Assembly (NCBI GenBank): GCA_036511155.1
Contig: DATCCR010000106.1
Location: 1 to 21,004, forward strand
From: Bog-756 sp036511155
Lineage (GTDB): Bacteria; Actinomycetota; Acidimicrobiia; Acidimicrobiales; RAAP-2
Direction: 5' to 3'
DNA: 21,004 nt
Shown here: one piece after another, positions 14,128 to 21,004 of the stretch
Layout: the number at the start of each line of letters is the position of its first letter
How positions within the stretch are numbered: position 1 is the stretch's first letter
The notes under the pieces: generated by a model
What the model saw: only the letters and a program-made list of their open reading frames with translations
Database searches by the model: none
Told to the model about the DNA's origin: nothing
Made by a program: the position numbers and the translations under genes

Positions 14128-15843
14128 TCAGTCCTTGGTCGGACGGACGATCCGGTACACGGCGCGCAGTAGCGGGACCCGTCGCCTCGGATGCTCGTGC
14201 GCTTCGAGCCGCTTGGCGATCAGCTCGCGTCGCTCCTGGAGGTCGCGGAAGGTGATGGCGTCGGCCTCCTCGGTGAAGCCCATGGCCGCCCGGTAGCCGT
14301 CGAGGTCGATGGTGTCACTCGTCACCTCGAAGCCCACTTCACGGGCGATGCGTTCGCCGTGGCGCTCGGTGAAGTAGGTGACGACGGCCATGATCTCGCC
14401 CAGGATGTCGACGTCGGGGGCCATGGTCGCCATGGCACCGTTCAGGAACAGCATGTTCTTCACGAACAGCATCAACTCCTTCGGCAGTCTCGCCCCGTAG
14501 CCGAGCAGCGCCTTGGTCACCTCGCGCAGTTCGGCCATCATCTCGTCGGCCGTCAGCGTGGTCGGGTCGATGGGCGGACGGTCGAGGTTGAGGTCACGGA
14601 TGACGGCGTCGATGTCCGAGTCGGCCGGCAGGGCGCCGAGGTCCCGCAGCGCCTCGACCTGGACGGTCACGTTGTTGGTGCTGGCGCCCATCTGCAGGCG
14701 GAGGAAGGCCTGCCGCTTCCGCTCGTCGAGGCGGGCGGTGATACCGAAGTCGAGCAGGGCCACGGTCCCGTCGGACTGGACCATCATGTTGCCGCCGTGC
14801 AGGTCGCCGTGGAAGACCCCGTACAGCAGGGCACCCTCCAGGAAGGCGATCAGGCTGGACCGCAGCACGGCGGCGGTGTCGATGCCCGCCTTCCGCATGC
14901 CCTCGGCATCGCTCCAGGGGAACCCGTGGAGATGTTCCATGACCAGGACCCGGCGGGTGACCAGTTCGGGGTGGGGCCGGGGCACGACCACGGTCCGCTG
15001 TCCGGTCCCGGCGAACACCTCGGCGATGTCGAGCATGTTCTGGGCCTCGAGCCGGAAGTCGAGCTCCTCGACGATGGTCTCGGCGAACAGCTCCACCAGC
15101 GCCGGGGGATTGGTGAGGGCGGCCACCGGGATCCTGCCCACCAGGAACGGGGCGATCCACGCCATGGCGGCGATGTCGAGGCGGACCAGCGGGGCCACCC
15201 GGCTGCGCTGGACCTTGACCACCACCCGCTCGCCGGTGCGCAAGGTGGCCGCGTGGACCTGGGCGATGGACGCCGAGGCGATGGGGATCCGGTCGAACGA
15301 GGTGAAGACTTCGGCCAGCGGACACCCGAGGTCCTCCTCGACGGTACGGCGCACGATCGGGAACGGCTCGGGTGGGACCCGGTCGCGCAGCAGCCGGAAC
15401 TCGGAGACGAGTTCCTCGGGGAAGATGCCCTCGCCCGACGAGATGATCTGACCGAGCTTGATGTAGGTCGGCCCGAGGTGCTCGAAGGCGGGCCGCAGCC
15501 GCTTGGACAGCCCGGCCCGCGACTCGGGGGTACCCCGTTCCTTCGCCCCCCAGGCCAGCAGCGGGATGCCGAGGCGGTAGGCGACGGACAGTACGCGTCC
15601 GACCGAGGGGAGGTGTTGGGGGTGGATGAGGGTCCGGGCCAGCTCGGCCGCCTGGCGGCGCAGCGTGTCGACGTCGGGTTCGCCTCCGGCCCCGAGACGC
15701 CAGGGCATGGTGGCGGGCTCCACGATCCACGGCGCGTGCGGCGTGAAGGCACCGATGGCGAGGTCGGCCGGTCCCTCGGGGCCGGGGTCGGTGTCGGTGT
15801 CGGTGTCGGGGGCGTCGGCGAGCGGGGGCACGGGGTCGATCAT
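14128..15843 (-). CDS. ABC1/UbiB-family atypical kinase
   Basis: A 571-aa member of the ADCK/UbiB family, ATPases linked in other organisms to quinone or lipid metabolism. Signature elements in order: the KxGQ motif YIKLGQIISSGEGIFPEEL (127-145), Ala-rich loop IASASIAQVHAA (188-199), ATP-site Lys210 in VVVKVQR, EELDFRLEAQN (259-269), catalytic HGDLHGGN (345-352, Asp347) and LLDFGI (363-368). The loop has Ala where AAASIGQVH usually has Gly, and the catalytic loop is HGDLHGGN rather than HADPHPGN. The usual C-terminal membrane hairpin is not obvious. An N-terminal acidic Asp-Thr repeat precedes the domain. Start ATG 15843 has GGAG five bases upstream. No quinone genes are nearby; the substrate is unknown. 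Confidence 0.88.
   Translation of the reverse strand: MIDPVPPLADAPDTDTDTDPGPEGPADLAIGAFTPHAPWIVEPATMPWRLGAGGEPDVDTLRRQAAELARTLIHPQHLPSVGRVLSVAYRLGIPLLAWGAKERGTPESRAGLSKRLRPAFEHLGPTYIKLGQIISSGEGIFPEELVSEFRLLRDRVPPEPFPIVRRTVEEDLGCPLAEVFTSFDRIPIASASIAQVHAATLRTGERVVVKVQRSRVAPLVRLDIAAMAWIAPFLVGRIPVAALTNPPALVELFAETIVEELDFRLEAQNMLDIAEVFAGTGQRTVVVPRPHPELVTRRVLVMEHLHGFPWSDAEGMRKAGIDTAAVLRSSLIAFLEGALLYGVFHGDLHGGNMMVQSDGTVALLDFGITARLDERKRQAFLRLQMGASTNNVTVQVEALRDLGALPADSDIDAVIRDLNLDRPPIDPTTLTADEMMAELREVTKALLGYGARLPKELMLFVKNMLFLNGAMATMAPDVDILGEIMAVVTYFTERHGERIAREVGFEVTSDTIDLDGYRAAMGFTEEADAITFRDLQERRELIAKRLEAHEHPRRRVPLLRAVYRIVRPTKD
15787..15808 (-). repeat. Hexanucleotide tandem repeat encoding Asp-Thr
   Basis: GTCGGT is repeated three times with a partial fourth copy, inside the start of the ABC1 kinase gene. 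On the coding strand it gives the DTDTDTD run at residues 13-19. Gain or loss of a unit keeps the frame, so it can vary in length without inactivating the gene. Confidence 0.7.
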
Positions 15844-15852
15844 GGGGACTCC

Positions 15853-15858
15853 ACGGTA
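15853..15858 (-). promoter_or_regulatory. Candidate -10 box of the ABC1 kinase gene
   Basis: On the minus strand TACCGT lies nine bases before the ATG at 15843, within the 100-nt gap after fabF. Transcription from it would give a leader of about three bases, which would leave out the GGAG that also lies there; longer transcripts from the fab operon could use that site. Confidence 0.4.
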
Positions 15859-15943
15859 GGGGACCTCGGGCCCCCTCCGGACGGCGCGGTGCGGGGCAGT
15901 TACAGGGGGTGGGGGCGCTGGCGGGCCGACCGGACGTGCCGGG

Positions 15944-17140
15944 TCAGGCCGGGGTGATGACCAGGCAGCCGTTGTGCCCGCCGAACCCGAAGGAATTGGA
16001 GAGGATCGGCCCCGGCTCCCATGGCCGCGCCTCGTCGGCCACCACGTCGAGGTGGATCTCGGGGTCCCGCTCCTCGTAGCCGATCGTGGGCGGGATGCTG
16101 GCATGGGCGATGGTGAGGACGCACGCCACCGCCTCGATGGCGCCGCTGGCGCCGAGGCCGTGGCCGGTGGCCCCCTTGACGGACGTGACGGGCGGCGAGT
16201 CGCTACCGAACACCTTGCCGATGGCATCCGACTCGGCCTGGTCGTTGAGGGGTGTCGAGGTCCCGTGGGCGTTGATGTGGGCGACCTGCGAGGCCGGGAT
16301 GCCGGCGTCGTCCATAGCCAGCTGCATGCAAGCGGCGGCCCCGGACCCCCCGGGGGCGGGGGCGGTGATGTGGTGGGCATCGGCGGTGCTGGCTGCCCCG
16401 GCGAGCTCGCCGTAGATCCGGGCACCGCGGACGACCGCCCGGTCCCAGTCCTCGAGCACGAGAGCGCCGGCGCCCTCGGTCATGACGAACCCGTCACGTC
16501 GGACGTCGAAGGGCATCGAGCGCCCGGTGGTCGACAAGGCGGTCATGTTGGCGAAAGCCGCGGTGCCGACGATCGTCATTCCGGCCTCCGCGGCCCCACC
16601 GATGGCCACGTCGCAGCGGCCCGAGGCCACGAGCCGGGCGGCGTGGGCGATGGAGTGGGCCCCGGCCGCGCACGCGGTGATGACCGTCTCCGACGGGCCG
16701 TGCCAGCCGAGCCGCATCGACACCGCGGCAGCCCCGGCATTGGACATCATCATGGGCACCAGCCGGGGTGAGATCCGGCGGACTCCCTTCTCGGCGTAGA
16801 CGAGGATCTGGGTCTCGAGGGTCTGCAGGCCGCCCACGCCGGTACCCATGATGACCCCGGACCGGCCCGGGTCGGCGTCGAGCTCGCCGGCGTCGGCGAG
16901 CGCCATGTCGGCCGCGGCCACGCTGAACTGGGCGAAGCGGTCGACGTTGCGCGCCCCTTTGGTGGAGAACCACTGCTCCGGGTCGAAGTCGTGGACCCGG
17001 CGTTCACCCTCGGGGGCAGGGCCGTGCAGGCCTGACCAGAAGGCATCGGTCCCTATGCCGACCGACGAGAGGACCCCGACACCGGTGATAGCCACCCGCC
17101 GGCCGCCGATCGGCCCGTCGGGACCGACACCTAGCAGCAT
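15944..17140 (-). CDS. fabF: Beta-ketoacyl-ACP synthase II
   Basis: FabF extends acyl-ACP by condensation with malonyl-ACP. The 398-aa thiolase-fold protein starts with RRVAITGVGVLSSVG and has the Cys-His-His triad: Cys157 in TACAAGAHSI, His292 in NAHGTSTPLND and His327 in VKGATGHGLGASG with Lys322. NSFGFGGHN closes the fold. CAAG instead of CASG after the nucleophile and GATGHGLG instead of SMTGHLLG are uncommon variants. The ATG at 17140 shares one base with the acpP stop (TGATG on the minus strand), so the frame running on upstream is a shadow through acpP. It is a few residues shorter than E. coli FabF. It is the last of the four fab genes. Confidence 0.95.
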   Translation of the reverse strand: MLLGVGPDGPIGGRRVAITGVGVLSSVGIGTDAFWSGLHGPAPEGERRVHDFDPEQWFSTKGARNVDRFAQFSVAAADMALADAGELDADPGRSGVIMGTGVGGLQTLETQILVYAEKGVRRISPRLVPMMMSNAGAAAVSMRLGWHGPSETVITACAAGAHSIAHAARLVASGRCDVAIGGAAEAGMTIVGTAAFANMTALSTTGRSMPFDVRRDGFVMTEGAGALVLEDWDRAVVRGARIYGELAGAASTADAHHITAPAPGGSGAAACMQLAMDDAGIPASQVAHINAHGTSTPLNDQAESDAIGKVFGSDSPPVTSVKGATGHGLGASGAIEAVACVLTIAHASIPPTIGYEERDPEIHLDVVADEARPWEPGPILSNSFGFGGHNGCLVITPA

Positions 17141-17379
17141 CAGATCTTGGCGGCGATCAGGTCGTAGGCCTGGCCGATGGTCTCGATGCCCTCGAGCTCG
17201 GTCTCGTCGACGGAGACGTCGAAGGTCTCCTCCAGCGCCATCACGAGCTCGACCAGGTCCAGGCTGTCGGCGTCGAGGTCCTCGGCGAACCGGGCCTCCT
17301 TGGTGATCTTGTCCTCGGGGACCTGGAGCACCTCCACGGCACATCCCTTGAACTTCTCGAACGTCTCGTCGTTGCTCAC
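17140..17379 (-). CDS. acpP: Acyl carrier protein
   Basis: The 79-aa acidic helical protein carries growing acyl chains on 4'-phosphopantetheine. The attachment motif is DADSLDLVELVMALEE, with Ser39 as the modified residue, and the typical ending TIGQAYDLIAAKI is present. The start is GTG 17379, with AAGGAGAA ending about five bases upstream, a good RBS. It lies between fabG (77-nt gap) and fabF (one-base overlap), so it belongs to the primary fatty-acid set rather than a polyketide cluster. Confidence 0.96.
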   Translation of the reverse strand: MSNDETFEKFKGCAVEVLQVPEDKITKEARFAEDLDADSLDLVELVMALEETFDVSVDETELEGIETIGQAYDLIAAKI

Positions 17380-17456
17380 TGCTTCTCCTTGGTCTGTTCC
17401 CGATGGTGTGCGGTCTTGGTGCTGATGGACTGCATGTGTCCGGCCTCTTGGCCGGG

Positions 17457-18218
17457 TCAGAGGCCCATGGCCAGCCCGCCGTCGACCGGCAGGACGGCAC
17501 CGGTCATGTACCCGGCCCCTTCCGAGGCGACGAACCCGACGACACTGGCGATCTCGTCGGGCCGGGCCACCCGCCCCAACGGGACCTGGGCGGCGAATTC
17601 GGCCCGCTTGGCCTCGCCGAGTCCGGCCAGCATATGCGTTTCCACCAGGCCGGGAGCGACGACGTTCACGGTGATGGACCGGCTGGCCACCTCGCGGGCC
17701 AGGGAGCGGGCCATGCCGACCAACCCGGCCTTGGAGGCGGCGTAGTTGGCCTGGCCGGCCGAGCCGATGAAGGCGCCGACCGACGAGATCATGATGATCC
17801 GGCCACGGCGCAGGCGGAGCATCTTGGACAACGACCGCTTGGTGACCCGGAACACGGCGGTCAGGTTGGTGTCGATGACCTCGGACCAGGCATCCTCGGT
17901 CATCCGCAGGGCCAACGTGTCACGGGTCACTCCGGCGTTGGCCACCAGGACCTCGACCGGACCCCATGCCTGCTCGATGGCGGCGAAGGCGGCCTCGACC
18001 TGTTCGGGTTCGGTCATGTCGCAGGTGAGCGAAAGGAAGCGCCCGGGTCCGGCGCCCGGGTCACGGTCCGGTGCGCCCGTCCGCGAGGTGATGGCCACCC
18101 GGTCGCCGTTGGCCAGGAACCACTCGGCACAGGCCAGACCGATGCCCCGGGACCCCCCGGTGACGAGGACGACCCGGCCGTCGCTCCGGTCCGGTCCGGT
18201 GGTCGCTCCGTCGGTCAT
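17457..18218 (-). CDS. fabG: 3-oxoacyl-ACP reductase (SDR)
   Basis: FabG reduces 3-oxoacyl-ACP with NADPH. The 253-aa short-chain dehydrogenase has the nucleotide-binding TGGSRGIG (20-27), CDMTEP, NAGVTRD (94-100), and the tetrad Asn118, Ser146, Tyr159 and Lys163 in SSVGAFIGSAGQANYAASK. VAPGLVETHM and GAVLPVDGGLAMG complete the fold; the NAGVTRD and GQANYAASK matches favour FabG over other SDRs. I chose ATG 18218, preceded by an AGGGGA site, because the frame continues upstream without SDR content. It stands where fabH is found in the better-known actinobacterial fabD-fabH-acpP-fabF operon. The 76-nt spacer before it contains a small CCCC-GGTC-GGGG stem (18257-18268). Confidence 0.93.
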   Translation of the reverse strand: MTDGATTGPDRSDGRVVLVTGGSRGIGLACAEWFLANGDRVAITSRTGAPDRDPGAGPGRFLSLTCDMTEPEQVEAAFAAIEQAWGPVEVLVANAGVTRDTLALRMTEDAWSEVIDTNLTAVFRVTKRSLSKMLRLRRGRIIMISSVGAFIGSAGQANYAASKAGLVGMARSLAREVASRSITVNVVAPGLVETHMLAGLGEAKRAEFAAQVPLGRVARPDEIASVVGFVASEGAGYMTGAVLPVDGGLAMGL

Positions 18219-18294
18219 CGTGTCGTCCCCTGTCGAAGGTGCCGAAACCGGAGCTGCCCCGGTCGGGGCTGCCGGTCTCGGTCGAGTCGTCCGG

Positions 18295-19551
18295 TCACGA
18301 GCCGCCGCCCCGGGTGCGGATCCAGGCGACGGGCTGGCCCTCGACCACCCGCTCGCCCCGGACGGCCAGCCACCGCACCAGGATCCCGTCAAAGGGGGTG
18401 CGGACCTCCGTGAGCCCCACGGTGCCGACCTGGTCGCCGACGGCCACGAGTGAGCCCGGCTCGGCGCCCTCGCCACTGCCCGGGGCGGCGTTGGCCTCGG
18501 CCAGGGCGGTGCTCTCCAGGGCGGCGAGGTGGACGGCGGGCTCGAAGACGCCGGGGGCGGGGCTGACCACGACACGCTCGGAGGTGTAGAGGTGCTCGCC
18601 CTGGCCGTCCGGACCCGAGGCGCTCCACTCGTCGTTGCCCGACACGTGGTCCATCAGTTTGTCGAGGTCGTCCGGTGCGGCCACCGGTACGCCGCGCATG
18701 TCCGGGGTGGACCGGCGGACCATGCCGGACAGCACCCCACCGGGCCCGAGTTCGATCGCCAAGGTGGATCCCCTTCCGCTCAGTACCTCGAGAGAGTGAC
18801 GCCAGCGCACCGGGCTGCACAGCTGGGCCGAGAGCAGGCCCGGCCACTCGCCGGCGTCGGTGTGGACACGGGCGTCGACGTTGGCCACCACCGGCACCTC
18901 GGGCGCATGGAACGTGACGGAGTCGAGGCGCTCGCGTAGCCGGGTACGGGCCGGGAGCATCATCGGCGTGTGGAACGCCCCGGACACCGGGATGGGTAGG
19001 ACCTTGCGGGCCCCGAGTTCCTTGGCGTGGGTGGTGGCGCGGGCGATGCCCTCCTCCGTACCGGCGATCACGACCTGCCCCGGCGCGTTGTAGTTGGCCA
19101 CCCAGACGTCGGACTCGGCCCGCTGACATGCGGCCTCGGCGTCGTCGTCGGCGATCCCGATCAGAGCGGCCATGGTGCCGGGCCGGGCGTCGGCGGCCTC
19201 CTGCATGGCGTCGCCCCGTTCGATGACGAGCGACGTGCCGTCCGCCAGCGATAGTGCGCCGGAGGCCACCAGGGCGGTGTACTCACCCAGGCTGTGGCCG
19301 GCGCAGGCGGCTGGGGTGAGGCCGAGCCGCTCGACGGCGTCGAGCACCACCAGGCTCATCACGAAGGTGGCCAACTGGGCGTTGGCCGTGCGGGTGAGTT
19401 CCTCCATCGGAGCGTCGAGGAGTAGTCCCGTGAGGTCCCGTCCGGCGATCTCGGAAGCCTCGCTGGCGACCTCCCACGAGGGATGGTCCACCCAGGCGTG
19501 TCCCATGCCGGACCGCTGGGACCCCTGTCCCGGGAAGGTAAAGGCCAGCAC
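18295..19551 (-). CDS. fabD: Malonyl-CoA:ACP transacylase with C-terminal biotinyl/lipoyl-like domain
   Basis: FabD moves malonyl groups from CoA to ACP. Residues 1-300 form the MAT domain: FTFPGQGSQRSGMG, nucleophile Ser87 in GHSLGE, Arg112 in IERGDAM, NYNAPGQVVIAG and His194 in GAFHTPMM. Typical FabD is about 310 aa; this one is 418. The extra part (about 322-415) begins RVVVSPAPGVFEP and, after an Ala/Gly-rich linker, reads VAVGDQVGTVG, RTPFDGILVRWLA, RGERVVEGQPVAWI, the strand pattern of biotinyl/lipoyl domains. The hairpin that would carry the modified lysine is short and has no Lys. I chose GTG 19551 because AGAGGAG ends seven bases upstream and MLAFTFPGQG is the usual N-terminus; GTG 19614 would add an odd basic extension. 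It is first in the fab operon. Confidence 0.92.
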   Translation of the reverse strand: MLAFTFPGQGSQRSGMGHAWVDHPSWEVASEASEIAGRDLTGLLLDAPMEELTRTANAQLATFVMSLVVLDAVERLGLTPAACAGHSLGEYTALVASGALSLADGTSLVIERGDAMQEAADARPGTMAALIGIADDDAEAACQRAESDVWVANYNAPGQVVIAGTEEGIARATTHAKELGARKVLPIPVSGAFHTPMMLPARTRLRERLDSVTFHAPEVPVVANVDARVHTDAGEWPGLLSAQLCSPVRWRHSLEVLSGRGSTLAIELGPGGVLSGMVRRSTPDMRGVPVAAPDDLDKLMDHVSGNDEWSASGPDGQGEHLYTSERVVVSPAPGVFEPAVHLAALESTALAEANAAPGSGEGAEPGSLVAVGDQVGTVGLTEVRTPFDGILVRWLAVRGERVVEGQPVAWIRTRGGGS

Positions 19552-19704
19552 CCACAGGCTCCTCTCGTATCGGGCCGGTCGTCGGCACGACCGGTGGACG
19601 GCCCAGTGTGTCACGGTGGCGACGGGGTTCGGTGGTTACCGGGGAGTATCCGTGGCCTGCACCACAGACGGGAGACGGCGTGGTCATCCGTCTACGCTTC
19701 GAGC
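19552..19704. other. Divergent intergenic region between fabD and the DUF2510-type gene
   Basis: This 153-nt stretch should hold the fab operon promoter on the minus strand and that of the DUF2510-type gene on the plus strand. On the minus strand I see only the GAGAGGAG RBS and a weak GATACGAG just before it; no convincing -10/-35 pair. On the plus strand TACGCT (19693-19698) is a good leaderless -10. No inverted repeat stands out as an operator. Confidence 0.5.
19693..19698 (+). promoter_or_regulatory. Candidate -10 box for a leaderless mRNA of the DUF2510-type gene
   Basis: TACGCT fits TANNNT and is followed by six bases and then the ATG at 19705. No SD is present. The spacing equals that at 2794-2808, which supports ATG 19705 as the true start although the frame is open from 19483. 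Confidence 0.5.
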
Positions 19705-20502
19705 ATGGAGACGGGCCCCGAGGACCCCGACAAGCCCCCACAGGGCTGGTTCGTCGACCCGTTCGGGATCCACGAACTCCGCTGGTTCTCGCAGGGTTCA
19801 CCCACCGCGCTGGTGCGTGACGGGCGAACGGAGACCCAGGACCCACCGCCCGACCGGCCCGTGCCCGGCCCGCTGGTGCGGGGCACGGTGCCGTCCCGAC
19901 CCGGTCCGGCCGGGTCCGATCCGAGGCGTGCGGACAGCCGCGATCGTGACGTCCAACCCGGCAGCCAGGTCGATTTCACAGGCAGTCCGGCGAGGACGGA
20001 CGAGGTCGGGATGCCGACCATGGCCCCACTGGCGTCGACGCCGGGCCGGACCATCTCCGCTGGGACCGACGGGGCGCCGCTGACCCCGAAGCGGATCGTC
20101 CGGACCCGGTGGGTGGCCTTCGGCTTCGCCGTGGTCTGGACGCTCTTGCTGACCGGACTGTTGTGCACGGCGACCACCACCACGTACACCGGCGGTATCC
20201 ATGGACCGCGGCACTCCCACACCCAGTCGGTCCTGAGCGCCGACACCTCGGGTGTCATCGCCTTCGTGGCCATGCTGGTCGTGGCCGTCGCCGTGACCGG
20301 TGTCGGGTTCGTGCGCAGGCTGCGGGCCGAGAGCGAGGCCCCCGGTCGGGCCGGTTACGTGTTCGCCGGTATCCTCGGGGTCCTGGGCGTCCTGTCGCTG
20401 GCCACCATCGGGTTGGCGCTGATCATCCTGGGCGCCGCGCTGGCCGTCGTCGCCCGTCCGCTCAAGAAGCCTCGGCCGCTGCCGGGCGAACAGGTGGCGT
20501 GA
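19705..20502 (+). CDS. DUF2510-type multi-pass membrane protein
   Basis: A 265-aa protein. The first 40 residues, PPQGWFVDPFGIHELRWFS...LVRDG, match the DUF2510 pattern (GW..DP.G.hELRyW..g.W), a short domain found at the N-terminus of many actinobacterial membrane proteins. A polar Pro/Arg-rich linker (to about 125) follows, then membrane segments WVAFGFAVVWTLLLTGLL, VIAFVAMLVVAVAVTGVGFV and a long hydrophobic stretch VFAGILGVLGVLSLATIGLALIILGAALAVV that could form one or two helices. A His-containing loop (IHGPRHSHTQS) lies between the first two. The function is unknown. Start ATG 19705 is supported by the leaderless -10 and the DUF2510 position; the upstream part of the frame is non-coding. 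Confidence 0.78.
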   Translation: METGPEDPDKPPQGWFVDPFGIHELRWFSQGSPTALVRDGRTETQDPPPDRPVPGPLVRGTVPSRPGPAGSDPRRADSRDRDVQPGSQVDFTGSPARTDEVGMPTMAPLASTPGRTISAGTDGAPLTPKRIVRTRWVAFGFAVVWTLLLTGLLCTATTTTYTGGIHGPRHSHTQSVLSADTSGVIAFVAMLVVAVAVTGVGFVRRLRAESEAPGRAGYVFAGILGVLGVLSLATIGLALIILGAALAVVARPLKKPRPLPGEQVA

Positions 20503-20529
20503 GGCCTGGCAGGCCTGGCGGCCCTGGCG
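20503..20529 (+). repeat. Three tandem 9-bp repeats at a convergent gene end
   Basis: GGCCTGGCA, GGCCTGGCG and GCCCTGGCG follow one another directly after the stop of the DUF2510-type gene and before the stop of the opposing gene. The first two units also form the small inverted repeat GGCCT-GGC-AGGCC (20503-20515), which may act as a short terminator. Confidence 0.5.
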
Positions 20530-20533
20530 TCGC

Positions 20534-21004
20534 TCAGCGGCGCCGGTCGAGATCGGCCTCGAGCTTCTGCGGCCAGAGCCGGTAGTAGGCCTCGGCGAGC
20601 GCCAGTCCGAGGCCCCAGGTGAGGAACCCCCATACCAACAGGGTGAGGCTGTAGTCCCAGACGTGGTGGCGGACATGGTGGAAGAGCTGGTCGGCCACGG
20701 CCAACTCGGGCAGGTGCCATGTCTTCAACAGCGCGTAGTAGATGGCGTACGGGGCGCCCACGCACACGGCGAACCGGACCCAGCTGGACGGCGTCGCCCA
20801 CCGCCCGCGGACGCCGAGCGGCCGGAAGGGGAGGAGGACCGACAGGAGCGACCCGAACCCGAGCCAGACGGTGATGTCGGCCAGGTCGCGCACCAAGGCG
20901 ATGGGGATGGAGTCGGGCGGGTGGGCGACGACCAGGCGGAGGACGGTGGACAGCAGGAGGATCGGCGGGGTCAGGACGACGAAGACCGACAGGTTCTTCA
21001 GGAA
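20534..21004 (-). CDS. Multi-pass membrane protein, 5' partial
   Basis: The frame stays open from the window end, so the TTG at 20896 is not needed as a start. Translating 21004 down to 20897 adds 36 residues, including SVFVVLTPPILLLSTVLRLVV, that form another plausible membrane helix joined to the rest. The visible 156 residues hold about four hydrophobic segments: that one, ITVWLGFGSLLSVLLPF, FAVCVGAPYAIYYALL and LLVWGFLTWGLGLALAEAYY, with a His-rich loop (FHHVRHHVWDY) between the last two and a short charged C-terminus (LEADLDRRR). I do not recognise a family. The N-terminus lies beyond 21004. It converges on the DUF2510-type gene with a 31-nt gap. Confidence 0.65.
   Translation of the reverse strand, partial: FLKNLSVFVVLTPPILLLSTVLRLVVAHPPDSIPIALVRDLADITVWLGFGSLLSVLLPFRPLGVRGRWATPSSWVRFAVCVGAPYAIYYALLKTWHLPELAVADQLFHHVRHHVWDYSLTLLVWGFLTWGLGLALAEAYYRLWPQKLEADLDRRR

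Noticed and set aside
15844..16425. Extended N-terminus of the ABC1 kinase to 16425
   Set aside because: The added 194 residues are a Pro/Ser/Arg-rich shadow of fabF; ATG 15843 has an RBS and a candidate -10.
18219..18294. CCCC-GGTC-GGGG stem between fabD and fabG as a terminator
   Set aside because: It is only 4-5 bp with no T-run, and lies between genes that almost surely share a transcript.

Overview
The window is a GC-rich (about 70 %), gene-dense chromosomal segment with many GTG/TTG starts, stop/start overlaps (GTGA, ATGA, TGATG) and several TANNNT hexamers sitting 6-9 nt before start codons. Together with a DUF2510-type protein this points to an actinomycete-like bacterium. A stand-alone trpF beside a HisA that looks monofunctional, and fabD-fabG-acpP-fabF in place of the usual fabD-fabH-acpP-fabF, would fit a deep lineage such as Acidimicrobiia; that placement is inference. 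The content is mostly core metabolism, and I see no transposase, integrase, CRISPR array, tRNA or rRNA.

Region 1 (1-6131, + strand) is a his/trp cluster: hisB (5' end outside the window), hisH, hisA, hisF, a small GroES-like gene, hisI, trpE and a YgfZ-type folate-binding protein. Most junctions overlap or nearly touch, so expression is probably translationally coupled. Region 2 (6228-7400, +) is an APH/ACAD10-11-like phosphotransferase. Region 3 (7519-9649, - strand) is a two-component system, response regulator followed by histidine kinase, lying between the two halves of the tryptophan pathway. Region 4 (9775-13426, +) is trpC-trpF-trpB-trpA; with trpE it covers the pathway except trpG and trpD, which are not in the window. 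Region 5 (13521-14048, +) is a one-pass membrane protein with a Cys/His-rich tail.

Region 6 (14128-19551, - strand) is a fatty-acid synthesis operon in transcription order fabD, fabG, acpP, fabF, followed by an ABC1/UbiB-type kinase gene with its own likely promoter. FabD carries an unusual C-terminal biotinyl/lipoyl-like domain without an attachment lysine. Region 7 (19705-21004) holds a DUF2510-type membrane protein (+) and the 3' part of a multi-pass membrane protein (-) whose 5' end lies beyond the window.

No gene-free stretch exceeds about 155 nt. The larger gaps are 19552-19704 (divergent), 9650-9774 (divergent) and 7401-7518 (convergent). Two convergent gene ends carry 23-nt hairpins of identical architecture. 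I did not find a convincing new defence or mobile system; the most unusual items are the FabD fusion, the GroES paralogue with a shortened roof region, and the Cys/His-rich membrane protein.
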